Shown here piece after piece: positions 34,588 to 43,355 of a stretch of DNA of 64,000 nt (the stretch's first letter is position 1; every line of letters starts with the position of its first letter). A model generated the notes under the pieces. It searched no databases. It saw only the letters and a program-made list of their open reading frames with translations, and was not told the DNA's origin. The DNA is from Sphaerothrix epifaneia (GTDB lineage Bacteria; Cyanobacteriota; Cyanobacteriia; Phormidesmidales; Phormidesmidaceae): the NCBI RefSeq assembly GCF_042788235.1, contig NZ_JBHZOL010000021.1, positions 1 through 64,000 on the forward strand. Reading direction: 5' to 3'. The position numbers and the translations under genes were made by a program.

Positions 34588-36072
34588 TTAGCGACCGCCC
34601 ACCGTAATCGAGTCAACTTTGATGTGGGGTTGCCCAACCGTGACGTAAATACTGCCGCTCACGGAGCCGCAAAAGCCAGCCGCCAAGCCCAAATCATCAG
34701 AACACATCGAAATTTTGTTCATGATTTCGGTCGCTTCACCAATTAAGGTTGCGCCCTTCAGCGGCTTGGTAATTTTGCCGTTTTCAATCAGATAGGCTTC
34801 GTCTACCGCAAAATTAAACTGCCCCGTTGGGCCAACACTGCCGCCCCCCATTTTCTTGCAATAAATGCCCTTCTCAATTGAGTTGAACAAGTCTTCAATG
34901 GCGTAATCACCCGGAGCAATATAGGTATTGCGCATACGTGAAGCTGCTGCATAGGTATAACTCTGGCGACGGCCACTTCCGGTTCGCGGATGACCTGTGC
35001 GCATTGCCCCCGCCCGATCGGACAAAAAGTTTTTGAGAATGCCGTTTTCAATCAGCAGGGTTCGCTGAGCCGGCATGCCCTCATCGTCCATGTCGATGGT
35101 GCCAAACTCATCGGGAGATAAGCCTTCGTCCCAAGCAGTAAGATTTTCGTGAGCAATTTTTTCTCCCTTTTTATTCATAAAGGGGGTCGTGCCCCGCTCA
35201 ATTTGGGTGGTTTCGAGCAGGTGACCACACGCTTCGTGGAAAATGACGCCGCCAAACTGATTAGCCATCACAATCGGGTAAGAACCCGATTCGACGTAGT
35301 CAGCATAAAGCATCTGTCCGGCGGCTTCAGCGACGTCGCTGGCGGTGGCTGCGTAGTTCCAGTTGCGCAAAAAAGCTGGGTTACTGGTATCGCCAACCCG
35401 TTGACCAATTGAGGTGCGATGCTCACCATCAGCACAAAGCAGACTGTAGCCCACCGATTGGGTCAGCCGAATGTCGCGAGCGAAAGTGCCATCACTGGCT
35501 GCGATCAAAACTTCTTGCCAGTCGCGAAAATAGGCTGCTCGTCGCGCCTGTACATGACTGGCTTTTTTTTCTAGGGTGCTGTTGGCCGCCAGCAAAATAT
35601 CGCCCATTTCCTGCATGGAACTACAGTTGGCTAACCAAGCTTCTTTTTGGCGGCTAGCGGCATAGTCTCGCAGTAGTTCTAAATTGACAATGGGAACGTG
35701 GGCATGAGCGCTGGGCAGGTTCAGCCCTAAAATCGACAACCCTTTTTCGAGAGCGGCCTTGAGTCCTGAAAAGGTGAGATCATTGGTGCTGACATAGCAG
35801 TCTCCCTTGGCTCGAAAGACGCGTACGCCTGCACCAGTGACCAAGCGGGGAGAAATGCTGGTAATGCTGTCATCTTCTGCCAGACAACTAATATAGTTGC
35901 TCCGCTCTAAGAAAAATTCGATAAAGTCAGCGCCAGCGGCTCTGCCTAATCCTAGCAGCGTGGATAAGGGAGCTTCCCAGCTTTGGTCGAAGCGATCGCG
36001 GGTAGCACTGTATTGCAATCCGGGAATTTCTTCGGTGCGCCAGTAGGCGCGAGACGGAGTAGCAAGGGTCAT
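34588..36072 (-). CDS. tldD: TldD metalloprotease subunit
   Basis: 494 residues from ATG 36072, with AAGGAT ten bases upstream; a TTG seven codons earlier is less likely. The zinc motif is HEACGH (His279, Glu280, His284), with the downstream FMNKKGEKIAHENLTAWDEG and SGSGRRQSY segments and the Cys-containing LAAGFCGSVSGSIYV near the C-terminus that closes the site. Partner of the PmbA-like gene immediately downstream. No obvious modified-peptide precursor gene is beside them. Confidence 0.94.
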   Translation of the reverse strand: MTLATPSRAYWRTEEIPGLQYSATRDRFDQSWEAPLSTLLGLGRAAGADFIEFFLERSNYISCLAEDDSITSISPRLVTGAGVRVFRAKGDCYVSTNDLTFSGLKAALEKGLSILGLNLPSAHAHVPIVNLELLRDYAASRQKEAWLANCSSMQEMGDILLAANSTLEKKASHVQARRAAYFRDWQEVLIAASDGTFARDIRLTQSVGYSLLCADGEHRTSIGQRVGDTSNPAFLRNWNYAATASDVAEAAGQMLYADYVESGSYPIVMANQFGGVIFHEACGHLLETTQIERGTTPFMNKKGEKIAHENLTAWDEGLSPDEFGTIDMDDEGMPAQRTLLIENGILKNFLSDRAGAMRTGHPRTGSGRRQSYTYAAASRMRNTYIAPGDYAIEDLFNSIEKGIYCKKMGGGSVGPTGQFNFAVDEAYLIENGKITKPLKGATLIGEATEIMNKISMCSDDLGLAAGFCGSVSGSIYVTVGQPHIKVDSITVGGR

Positions 36073-36316
36073 GCGGGCAATATCCTTGGGCAAACGACCA
36101 CAGTTAGCTTTTCTAGTCTAGCAAACTCCCCCAAGCGCCAGCGGAGTCTTCTCTTTAGCTAAGATTGACAGCAAACTCGCCTTGTTGAGCTGTTTACCGC
36201 CTGTTACTTAGGCAATTTTTAACTTAACCTCAGCCGACGCTCAGCCCCGCGATCGCTTTTGACCGGAATTGACTGGGCAAACTCGGTAGGATGAACTAGA
36301 AATTTGGCAGTTCGGC

Positions 36317-37708
36317 ATGTCTGGTATTTTGCAATCCTCTCTTGGCCTGCTGAAGTCACGGCTTTCCCGACGCATTATCTCTAGTGTCTTTCTCAGTATT
36401 GTGGTGATTGAAGGCATTATTTTCGTGCCTTCGTACTTTCGCCGACAGCAAGAAAAGCTTAAAGACTTAGAGCAGGTTTCTACGGAAGTTCTCTTTACCG
36501 TCAAAAATAACCTGATGGCGGGCATGGCTCCTGAGGATATCTTGGCGACAGCCCAGTCTCGCATCAAGCCAGACTCCGTGATTCTAGGGGCGGCTTTGTA
36601 TCGCGTCAACGGGGAATTAGTTGACGCCTTTGGAGAAGTCCCTGCCGGCCCCACCACCGCTTTGCCAACTCAAGCGGGCTGGCACAGGTTACACAACAGG
36701 GGCGATCGCTATGATGTGGCTTGGCCGTCGGCAAACTTTCAAGATCAGTTTGTGTTTGTTGTGCGGCTAAATGCCACGGGGGTCAAGCACGAGATGGGGC
36801 AGTATGCGCTGGCCATTGGTGGCTTAGTCATTATTATTTCTGCGTTCGTTACCCTGGTGACCGTTGTGGTGTTAGAGCGCATTTTGATTGTGCCTATTTT
36901 GCACCTACGCGATGATTTGCTGATAGCGGGCGAAGCGGTTAGCCAGGAGCAGTCCCCCAACTTTTATACAACAATGACTCAACGCCACGACGAGCTAGGG
37001 GAAGTCGCTCAGGCATTTAATGCCATGTTTCAGCGCATTCGGCAGGAAATTCAGGAGCGCAAGCAGGCAGAAATTGCCCTGCGAACGGAGCAAGAAAAAT
37101 CTGAGCGACTTTTGCTCAACATCCTACCCGCACCGATCGCCCAACAGCTCAAAAAAGAACCCGGTGTAATTGCTTCGCGATTTGAAGAAGCTACTATTTT
37201 GTTTGCCGATATTGTCGATTTCACCGGGCTTTCGTATCAGGTTTCGGCTCACCAACTGGTCTGTCTGCTAAACGACATTTTTTCTGAGTTTGACGGCATT
37301 GTCGCTAGCTACGGGTTAGAAAAAATTAAAACTATTGGCGATGCCTATATGGTGGCAGGCGGCTTGCCTTATCCTTGCGCCGATCATGCAGCGGCGGTGA
37401 TGGCGCTGGCGATCGCCATGCAGCAAGCCCTAAGCCGCTTTCGGCGTCCTGATGGTCAGCCTTTTCATAGCCGCATTGGCATCAACACTGGCCCAGTTGT
37501 AGCTGGGGTGATTGGGCTGAAAAAGTTTAGCTATGACCTCTGGGGCGATACGGTCAACGTCGCTAGCCGGATGGAATCTCAGGGGGTAATCGATCGCATT
37601 CAGGTGAGCGCAACTACCTATCAGCTTTTGCAGCATCAGTATCCGTTTGAAAACCGGGGCGTTATTGAGATCAAGGGGCGCGGTCAGATGCAAACTTACT
37701 TGTATTGA
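36317..37708 (+). CDS. membrane-bound class III adenylate cyclase with HAMP domain
   Basis: 463 residues. TM1 about 20-40, an extracytoplasmic sensor region of about 125 residues, TM2 about 165-193, HAMP (195-245), a short signalling helix, then the cyclase domain (285-463). Catalytic residues: metal Asp298 and Asp342, Lys338 and Asp407 for adenine recognition (the K-D pair indicates ATP), Asn414 and Arg418. It should make cAMP from ATP on a homodimer in response to an unknown periplasmic signal. Standalone, with its own promoter region. Confidence 0.93.
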   Translation: MSGILQSSLGLLKSRLSRRIISSVFLSIVVIEGIIFVPSYFRRQQEKLKDLEQVSTEVLFTVKNNLMAGMAPEDILATAQSRIKPDSVILGAALYRVNGELVDAFGEVPAGPTTALPTQAGWHRLHNRGDRYDVAWPSANFQDQFVFVVRLNATGVKHEMGQYALAIGGLVIIISAFVTLVTVVVLERILIVPILHLRDDLLIAGEAVSQEQSPNFYTTMTQRHDELGEVAQAFNAMFQRIRQEIQERKQAEIALRTEQEKSERLLLNILPAPIAQQLKKEPGVIASRFEEATILFADIVDFTGLSYQVSAHQLVCLLNDIFSEFDGIVASYGLEKIKTIGDAYMVAGGLPYPCADHAAAVMALAIAMQQALSRFRRPDGQPFHSRIGINTGPVVAGVIGLKKFSYDLWGDTVNVASRMESQGVIDRIQVSATTYQLLQHQYPFENRGVIEIKGRGQMQTYLY

Positions 37709-38078
37709 TCTGCCCGTAGAGATAGCGTGTTTTGGACAATTCAATGGCTGGCTGAGGCTGAGCTGACTGGGTTGGGGGGAAGCCTTTAAGTAGTCAACTA
37801 AGACCAATTCTTTAAAAGAAAGGTACAGATGAGACTGACGAAACGTCTGCAGAGCAAAGACTGTTCAATTCAAAATCGAAAATCCAAAATCGAGAATTGA
37901 TATTAAGACCACAGACGTTGTTTTGTAACGAATTTTATTTTGATGCAACAAAATTATCATCCTCTTTAACAGTGAGGTTTTCCGCAAGTTGGCTCTGTAG
38001 AGTGGCGTTAGGATAGATCTAGAGATCAAACAAGACCAACACATTTTCGCTATTGATGGCGACGGGAATTGTTAGCTT
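37709..38078. other. intergenic region with A+T-rich short repeat
   Basis: 370 bases without a reading frame of note. Bases 37865-37900 carry short near-repeats of AAAATCGA/AAATCCA/AAAATCGA bounded by the inverted heptamers TCAATTC (37865-37871) and GAATTGA (37894-37900). Such degenerate CAAAAT runs are common between cyanobacterial genes. No clear terminator for the cyclase gene. Confidence 0.45.
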
Positions 38079-38618
38079 ATGGCTTCACAGCAACAAGTGC
38101 GTGAATATCTGGCCTATTGGTTTCAGCTTGGTAAGCCGCTCATAATAGGCGCTCAACCAGCCTGCTTACCTAAGCCTGTGTTTCAAGGCGATCGCTACAG
38201 CGAGGCTTTCGAAACTTGCTGGCAACAGGTAATGGTGCACAAAGGGCAAGATGCCTATATCGAAGGCACCGATCAGAGCATGGCTGAACTGCTAAGCGAT
38301 ACCTGGGATTTGCCGCCCTGTGCTCGTTGCAGCATGCCCGTGCCTATGCGAACGGTGGGGGTTTCTGACCACCCCTGCCCTTGCCACGATCTCGCTAGCT
38401 GGCCCAACAGCGAAATTCCTGCTCCCCGCTCGGCAGTAGATACGCCTTCTCACCTGCAGGGTATCCGCCACCGACTGGCTCAATCTCGCTTAGAAAGTGG
38501 TTACGCCAACAGCCCCGATTATCCCCAGGTACGACGAACCTACGAAGAGACGACCGAAGGCTGGGGTTTAGATGCGATCGCGTCTAATCGGGGAATATCG
38601 AACGTAAAGAAGTCATAA
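38079..38618 (+). CDS. conserved cyanobacterial protein with Cys motif
   Basis: 179 residues. The middle contains LPPCARCSMPVPMR (CxxC), then SDHPCPCHDLASWPNSEIP (CxC plus His), which could bind Zn or a cluster, followed by PRSAVDTP. The N-terminal half (YLAYWFQLGKPLIIGA) looks like a small alpha/beta fold. I believe these features recur in cyanobacteria, but no role is known to me. The last 79 bases overlap the 3' end of rnz on the other strand; that region includes a HIP1 site. Confidence 0.75.
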   Translation: MASQQQVREYLAYWFQLGKPLIIGAQPACLPKPVFQGDRYSEAFETCWQQVMVHKGQDAYIEGTDQSMAELLSDTWDLPPCARCSMPVPMRTVGVSDHPCPCHDLASWPNSEIPAPRSAVDTPSHLQGIRHRLAQSRLESGYANSPDYPQVRRTYEETTEGWGLDAIASNRGISNVKKS

Positions 38619-39517
38619 GCCATGACCGTATTGGCGAAAATGGCTCGCGCTTCGGCTAAGAGATCTTCTAGCTGAATGGCATTGCCAGGGGCATAGCGGG
38701 GGCTAAAGTGGGTCATAATTAGCTGCTTTACCTGAGCGGCTAAAGCAACCTGGGCGGCCATCGTAGAAGTGGAGTGCAGCCGCTGGTAAGCTAGCTCAGC
38801 GTCGTGATGAGAAAACGTCGCTTCGTGAATGAGAACATCGGCTTGACTGGCTAAATCGATTGCTTGTTCGCAAAAAACAGTATCGGTACAGTAGGCCAGT
38901 TTGCGACCGGGTAGCGGTGGGCCACACAGTTCAGAGCCGTGAATTTTGCGCCCGTTGGGTAGCTCTACTAGCTCGCCGCGCTTCAATCTGCCATAAATAG
39001 GGCCAGAAGGAATTCCTAGAGCAGTGGCTTTTTTGACATCAAATCGCCCCGGTCGATCTTTTTCGACAATTCGATAGCCAAACGCAGGTACCCGGTGCTC
39101 TAAGCGATCGCAGTAGACGGTAAACTCTTCATCTTCAAACACCTTGCCCGGAGAAACGGTGTGTACGCGGATGGGATAGGAAAAGTGGGTTTGCGAATAC
39201 CGACGACAGGCTTGTAAATACTCATTGAGCTTGGGGGGGCCGTAAATATCAATGCGCTGCTGCTGGGCATTACCTGCCAAGCCACAGCTAGCCAACAGCC
39301 CCATCAAGCCAAAAATGTGATCGCCGTGCATGTGCGTCACAAAAATGCGGCGAATTTGGCTAACTTTAAACTCACTGCGTAAAAACTGATGTTGCGTGCC
39401 TTCGCCACAGTCAAACAGCCAGACCTCAGCCCTTTGCGGCAGGCGTAAAGCTACGCTGGAGACATTGCGCGATCGCGTTGGCACTCCAGAACTGGTACCC
39501 AAAAACGTAATTTGCAA
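38540..39517 (-). CDS. rnz: ribonuclease Z
   Basis: 325 residues. Trims the 3' end of tRNA precursors. The start is TTG 39517, since the family N-terminus MQITFLGTSSGVPTRSRNVS begins exactly there and no ATG or GTG is available near it. Zinc site His62-x-His64-x-Asp66-His67 (THMHGDH), the late HEATFSHHDAE and THFSPRYA motifs, and the flexible arm region are present. Its 3' end overlaps the convergent gene ending at 38618 by 79 bases. Confidence 0.95.
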   Translation of the reverse strand: MQITFLGTSSGVPTRSRNVSSVALRLPQRAEVWLFDCGEGTQHQFLRSEFKVSQIRRIFVTHMHGDHIFGLMGLLASCGLAGNAQQQRIDIYGPPKLNEYLQACRRYSQTHFSYPIRVHTVSPGKVFEDEEFTVYCDRLEHRVPAFGYRIVEKDRPGRFDVKKATALGIPSGPIYGRLKRGELVELPNGRKIHGSELCGPPLPGRKLAYCTDTVFCEQAIDLASQADVLIHEATFSHHDAELAYQRLHSTSTMAAQVALAAQVKQLIMTHFSPRYAPGNAIQLEDLLAEARAIFANTVMAYDFFTFDIPRLDAIASKPQPSVVSS

Positions 39518-39588
39518 AACCGTATGAAAAGACTCAGTACTTCTTAAGCTATCTTGACACGCTCAGTCCGGAAGCGGGGAGAGAACCC

Positions 39589-40668
39589 TCAGGGGATCTG
39601 CCGATTGGATGAGTCCTGCTGGGTCAGGGCACGAAAGCGATCAATCGGAATGACCGACACGTTGAGATCCACCGGGGTATTGAGTTCGTCTTCTAAAAAT
39701 CCGTGTAACACGTCAATATCCTGGGCTGAAATGCTGTCGGAGGGGGCTGAAATTTCTAGATCAACCAGCAGTCCGCTGGCCTGCCGACGGCGAACCGTTA
39801 AGGTTTCTATATTGACATTCCTCAAAGCTAGGGTTCGCTCACGCACCAGCAGGTTCAGCCGCGATCGGGTTCGCTCTTTGATGACCAAATCGCGAAAAGA
39901 AAAGCCCAAAGGTAAGCCTAACAACGCAATCACCAGCACCGAAACGGTTAATCCCCGTTGCGCCCGCCCAAGGGAACCATAATTTTGCGCCAGAAAGACC
40001 AATGCCCCGCAGAAGATGACGCTGGCTAAGTTGGTTAAAAACAGCAAGGTCGAACCAACGGTTACGGTTCTAGACCAAGACGCTATCCCAATGCCAATCA
40101 CGCTGAGAGGGGGCACCAGCGCTACAGCGATCGCAACCCCTGGCAGGGCATCTGAAATGTGTTTGCGAGCTTTGGCATAAGCCCCTGCGGCTCCCGCCGC
40201 CAAAGCCACACCTAAATCAATCAGCGTTGGCTGCATCCGCACCTGTACTTCAGCGGTTAGCGTGTCTATGCCCAACACAAAGGTAATCAAGGCAGCCGTA
40301 GCCACGTTGAGCAGCACACCCGTCACCATCGAAAAACTGGCTCGCTTCAGCAAGCGCCGATTGCCCATGGCTACGGCAAAAGCCATCGCAATAATAGGCC
40401 CCATCAGCGGCGCTACAATCATCGCGCCTATAATCGTGGCGCTGCTGTTTGCCAGTAAGCCGAGCGTGGCAATGACGCCCGACAAAAACATCAGCATATA
40501 GTAATTAACCGAAGGCTCTGCCCAACGCCAGAGATCGCGGTTCAGGCTAGCCACGGGGAGAGGTTTGGTTTTTAGCCAAATCCAGTCACCCCGATTACTG
40601 GCGGTTAGCTCCTGTAGAATACGTCGCCAGCTTACAAGTCTTCGACGCCAACGATAGCTTAACTTCAT
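39589..40668 (-). CDS. DUF389 membrane protein
   Basis: 359 residues from ATG 40668, just after AAGAG; the frame upstream runs into dispersed repeat copy B (40677-40780), so the 25 extra residues should not be counted. The DUF389 core is clear: GVIATLGLLANSSATIIGAM, APLMGPIIAMAFAVAMGN, GVAIAVALVPPLSVIGI, with six or seven membrane segments, then a C-terminal soluble domain of about 110 residues. The function of DUF389 is not established. It stands alone. Confidence 0.87.
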   Translation of the reverse strand: MKLSYRWRRRLVSWRRILQELTASNRGDWIWLKTKPLPVASLNRDLWRWAEPSVNYYMLMFLSGVIATLGLLANSSATIIGAMIVAPLMGPIIAMAFAVAMGNRRLLKRASFSMVTGVLLNVATAALITFVLGIDTLTAEVQVRMQPTLIDLGVALAAGAAGAYAKARKHISDALPGVAIAVALVPPLSVIGIGIASWSRTVTVGSTLLFLTNLASVIFCGALVFLAQNYGSLGRAQRGLTVSVLVIALLGLPLGFSFRDLVIKERTRSRLNLLVRERTLALRNVNIETLTVRRRQASGLLVDLEISAPSDSISAQDIDVLHGFLEDELNTPVDLNVSVIPIDRFRALTQQDSSNRQIP

Positions 40669-40676
40669 TGCTCTTG

Positions 40677-40780
40677 GTATAGCTGTAGCCACTAGGGTTG
40701 AGACACTCAAACTGCCGAAAGCCGCTGACAGAAAGTCTTTCATCTGCTTTCTGCCTTTAACCTTCTGCCTTTAGCTATAC
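40677..40780 (+). repeat. MITE-like dispersed repeat, copy B
   Basis: 104 bases, begins GTATAGCT and ends AGCTATAC, perfect 8-bp terminal inverted repeats. It aligns along its whole length with 8257-8352. The left edge lies eight bases from the ATG of the DUF389 gene (minus strand), so this copy also forms the leader of a gene. It does not encode a protein. Confidence 0.7.
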
Positions 40781-40918
40781 TTGCCCAAAACTGACAATCG
40801 CCTAAGTGACCCATTAAGCACTTGATAGCAGGGCTAGACAGTATCTAACCCTGCTGCAATTGTCTGTGGACGTGGGTAAAGGTGCTTTTAGCTTATCAGT
40901 TAGCTTTGGCGAAATGAG

Positions 40919-42388
40919 TTAGGCCACGAGATAGGTTTGAACTGCCTCAACTAAACGATCTGTCCAGCTATCAACCATTTCTCGCTCAGCCGCTTCAACC
41001 ATGACCCGAATTACAGGTTCTGTGCCAGAGGCTCGCACCAGCACCCGGCCTTGGTCGCCCATAGCTGCTTCAGCTTGGGCGATCGCCTGCTGTAAGCGAT
41101 CGTGGGTATGCCAGTTGAGGCGGCGATCGCGATCGTCTACCCGCACATTTTTCAGCAGTTGCGGGTAGGGCTGAAAACTTTGATCGACTAGTTCCGCTAA
41201 AGTTCCTCCTGACTGGTTAACTAAACTAGCCAGATGTAGCGCCGTCAAAATGCCGTCACCCGTCATGCTGTAGTGATGGCATAGGATGTGCCCCGATTGT
41301 TCACCCCCTAGTTTGGCTCCCCGCTGTACCATCTCAGCATGAACATACTGATCACCGACTTTAGTGCGCACCAACTGTCCGCCTAATTGTTGCCAAGCCC
41401 GCTCAAAACCCAAATTCGCCATCACGGTTGAAACAATCGTACTGTCAGGCAACTGTTGGGTTTGTTGCAGCGTTTGACCCCAAAAATAGAGGATGTAGTC
41501 ACCATCAACCATGCGCCCCTGGGCATCGACCGCAATTACCCGATCAGCATCGCCATCGAAGGCAAAGCCCAAATCGGCCTGATGATTCTGCACAGCGGCC
41601 TTCAGCGGCTCTAGGTGGGTAGACCCACAACCCACATTAATGCGATCGCCATCCGGTACACCGTGTAACCCAATCACCTCAGCCCCCGTGCTGCGAAAAA
41701 CCTGTTCCGCAATTCGAGTGGCTGCCCCCCAAGCCATATCTAGCACAATGCGCATACCGCTCAAATTCAGCGCTGCTGGCAGGGGTTGCTGTAAAAACGC
41801 GGCATACTGCTCTACGAGTTCTGGACGAAAACAATGCCGTCCCCAAGCGTTGTTTTGCACCTGAACAAAGGGACTGCACTGACCCTGGCGTAAAGCTTGC
41901 TCAATTTGAGCTTGAACAGTGGCCGCTAACTTGGTGCCATCGGCAGCAAAGAACTTGATACCATTGTCTGCAGGGGGGTTATGACTGGCCGAGATCATGA
42001 TGCCGCCTACAGCTTGGCAAGCTTGAGTCAGGTAAGCCACAGCCGCTGTTGGGCAAAGCCCTAAATTCCAGACCTCTAAGCCAGTTGCGGTCAGTCCGGC
42101 AGCCAAAGCCATTGCCAACATGTCACTAGAGTTGCGAGAGTCTTGTCCCACAATCACCGGCCCAGACAAAAAGGTCTGTGATTGTAGCACCTGCCCCGCC
42201 CAAAAGCCTATCTGCAAGGCTAAAGGAGCGCTTAGCAAGTCACCCGCTCGACCTCGAATACCATCCGTGCCCAAAAGAGAGGTTTGCGGCAGTTTTATGG
42301 GTTGCCAACCAAACCCCAAAGGCATCCCATCAACTACCTTACTGAGTCCCAAAGAGGGGGCCACTGCCCGCACAGGGGAAGTTACCAT
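40919..42388 (-). CDS. glmM: phosphoglucosamine mutase
   Basis: 489 residues. Interconverts glucosamine 6- and 1-phosphate, feeding UDP-GlcNAc for peptidoglycan and surface sugars. Active phosphoserine in MISASHNPP (Ser135), metal loop DGDADR, sugar loop GEQSGH and the C-terminal phosphate loop RASGTEPVIRVM. About 38 N-terminal residues precede LLGTDGIRG, an extension compared with the usual family start. It ends 138 bases from repeat copy B. Confidence 0.95.
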   Translation of the reverse strand: MVTSPVRAVAPSLGLSKVVDGMPLGFGWQPIKLPQTSLLGTDGIRGRAGDLLSAPLALQIGFWAGQVLQSQTFLSGPVIVGQDSRNSSDMLAMALAAGLTATGLEVWNLGLCPTAAVAYLTQACQAVGGIMISASHNPPADNGIKFFAADGTKLAATVQAQIEQALRQGQCSPFVQVQNNAWGRHCFRPELVEQYAAFLQQPLPAALNLSGMRIVLDMAWGAATRIAEQVFRSTGAEVIGLHGVPDGDRINVGCGSTHLEPLKAAVQNHQADLGFAFDGDADRVIAVDAQGRMVDGDYILYFWGQTLQQTQQLPDSTIVSTVMANLGFERAWQQLGGQLVRTKVGDQYVHAEMVQRGAKLGGEQSGHILCHHYSMTGDGILTALHLASLVNQSGGTLAELVDQSFQPYPQLLKNVRVDDRDRRLNWHTHDRLQQAIAQAEAAMGDQGRVLVRASGTEPVIRVMVEAAEREMVDSWTDRLVEAVQTYLVA

Positions 42389-42485
42389 AATTTTCTACTC
42401 CTACACCACACTCACACACAGGGGAGAATAGCATCTCCTTTTTACAATTTGTTTACAATTTTGTGCCAGTTAAGTCTAGTGTCTA

Positions 42486-42935
42486 ATGGTTAATTCTTTC
42501 AGTAGCACCCCAAAAGATTCTCTACCGCCTGCTTTTCATCAGGGCGTTGAGCAGTTCAACAACGGCCAGTTTTATGCTTGTCATGACACCCTAGAAGCCT
42601 TGTGGATGGAAGCTGAAATCTACATCAAGCCTTTTTATCAAGGGATTTTGCAGATAGCGGTTGCTTTTTACCATCTGGGTAATGGCAACTGGCAAGGCGC
42701 TGCCATTTTGCTAGGCGAAGGCACAAACCGTTTGTACCCGTTTGAACCCAGCTATCGCGGTATTGATGTCGAAAATCTAATCGACCAGAGCCAAAGCTGG
42801 CTCGTTACTTTGCAAAAAGTTGGAATTGAAGGGGTTGACGCTTTGGCCGCCATCGTTAATCAAACAGATGGTATGGCTGAAGACGCGATCGCTGATTTGG
42901 GTCTAAAGCTGCCTTACATTCAAACCGTATCCTAA
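42486..42935 (+). CDS. DUF309 domain protein
   Basis: 149 residues, all helical. Contains the DUF309 signature: FHQGVEQFNNGQFYACHDTL, EALWMEAE, FYQGILQIAVAFYHLGNGNW and the ILLGEGTNRLYPF segment. The family is small and its role is unknown; the conserved His, Glu and Asp cluster could bind a metal. It lies 9 bases before the next gene and probably shares its transcript. Confidence 0.85.
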   Translation: MVNSFSSTPKDSLPPAFHQGVEQFNNGQFYACHDTLEALWMEAEIYIKPFYQGILQIAVAFYHLGNGNWQGAAILLGEGTNRLYPFEPSYRGIDVENLIDQSQSWLVTLQKVGIEGVDALAAIVNQTDGMAEDAIADLGLKLPYIQTVS

Positions 42936-42944
42936 AACTGATTT

Positions 42945-43172
42945 ATGTCAAAAGAGAAAAAACTCTGGCTCATCAAAGGGGTTGGGGGACTTTTGTTCGT
43001 CGGTTTTGGCCTCTGCCTTTTTGGTGAGGCTTTAGCGCAAAAAATGACAGGCGGGAGCTGGTTTTGGCTAGGTACAGCTAGCTTAAGCGCCTTCAACTTC
43101 GGCCTCTGCTTGCTGTTCGACAGCCACAATCACCAGTTGCGTCTGACAAAGCGAGACGCCTCAGACCCCTAG
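42945..43172 (+). CDS. two-span small membrane protein
   Basis: 75 residues. Two hydrophobic segments (about 9-30 and 36-58) joined by a short loop with MTGGSWFWLG, and a charged tail. It follows the DUF309 gene by nine bases, so it is likely cotranscribed. No known family. A 9-bp stem follows at 43182. Confidence 0.7.
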   Translation: MSKEKKLWLIKGVGGLLFVGFGLCLFGEALAQKMTGGSWFWLGTASLSAFNFGLCLLFDSHNHQLRLTKRDASDP

Positions 43173-43181
43173 CCAGTCTAA

Positions 43182-43208
43182 TCTGATAAATTTGAGTTGT
43201 TTATCAGA
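43182..43208. terminator. possible terminator or leader stem
   Basis: TCTGATAAA (43182-43190) pairs with TTTATCAGA (43200-43208), loop of nine bases. No long T run follows, so if it terminates the DUF309 transcript it does so weakly. Confidence 0.4.
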
Positions 43209-43355
43209 AGTTAACGGTTGCCACAGTTGAGAGGCATGGGTGGCAACTTGCGTATTTCGATAGGTTTGACTGATTCTAGGGAAAATCAAAGCTTGAATGT
43301 TATGCGGCAATCTCTAAAAGCACGTTTGGGATTTTGTGCAAAAGTTACCAAGTTG

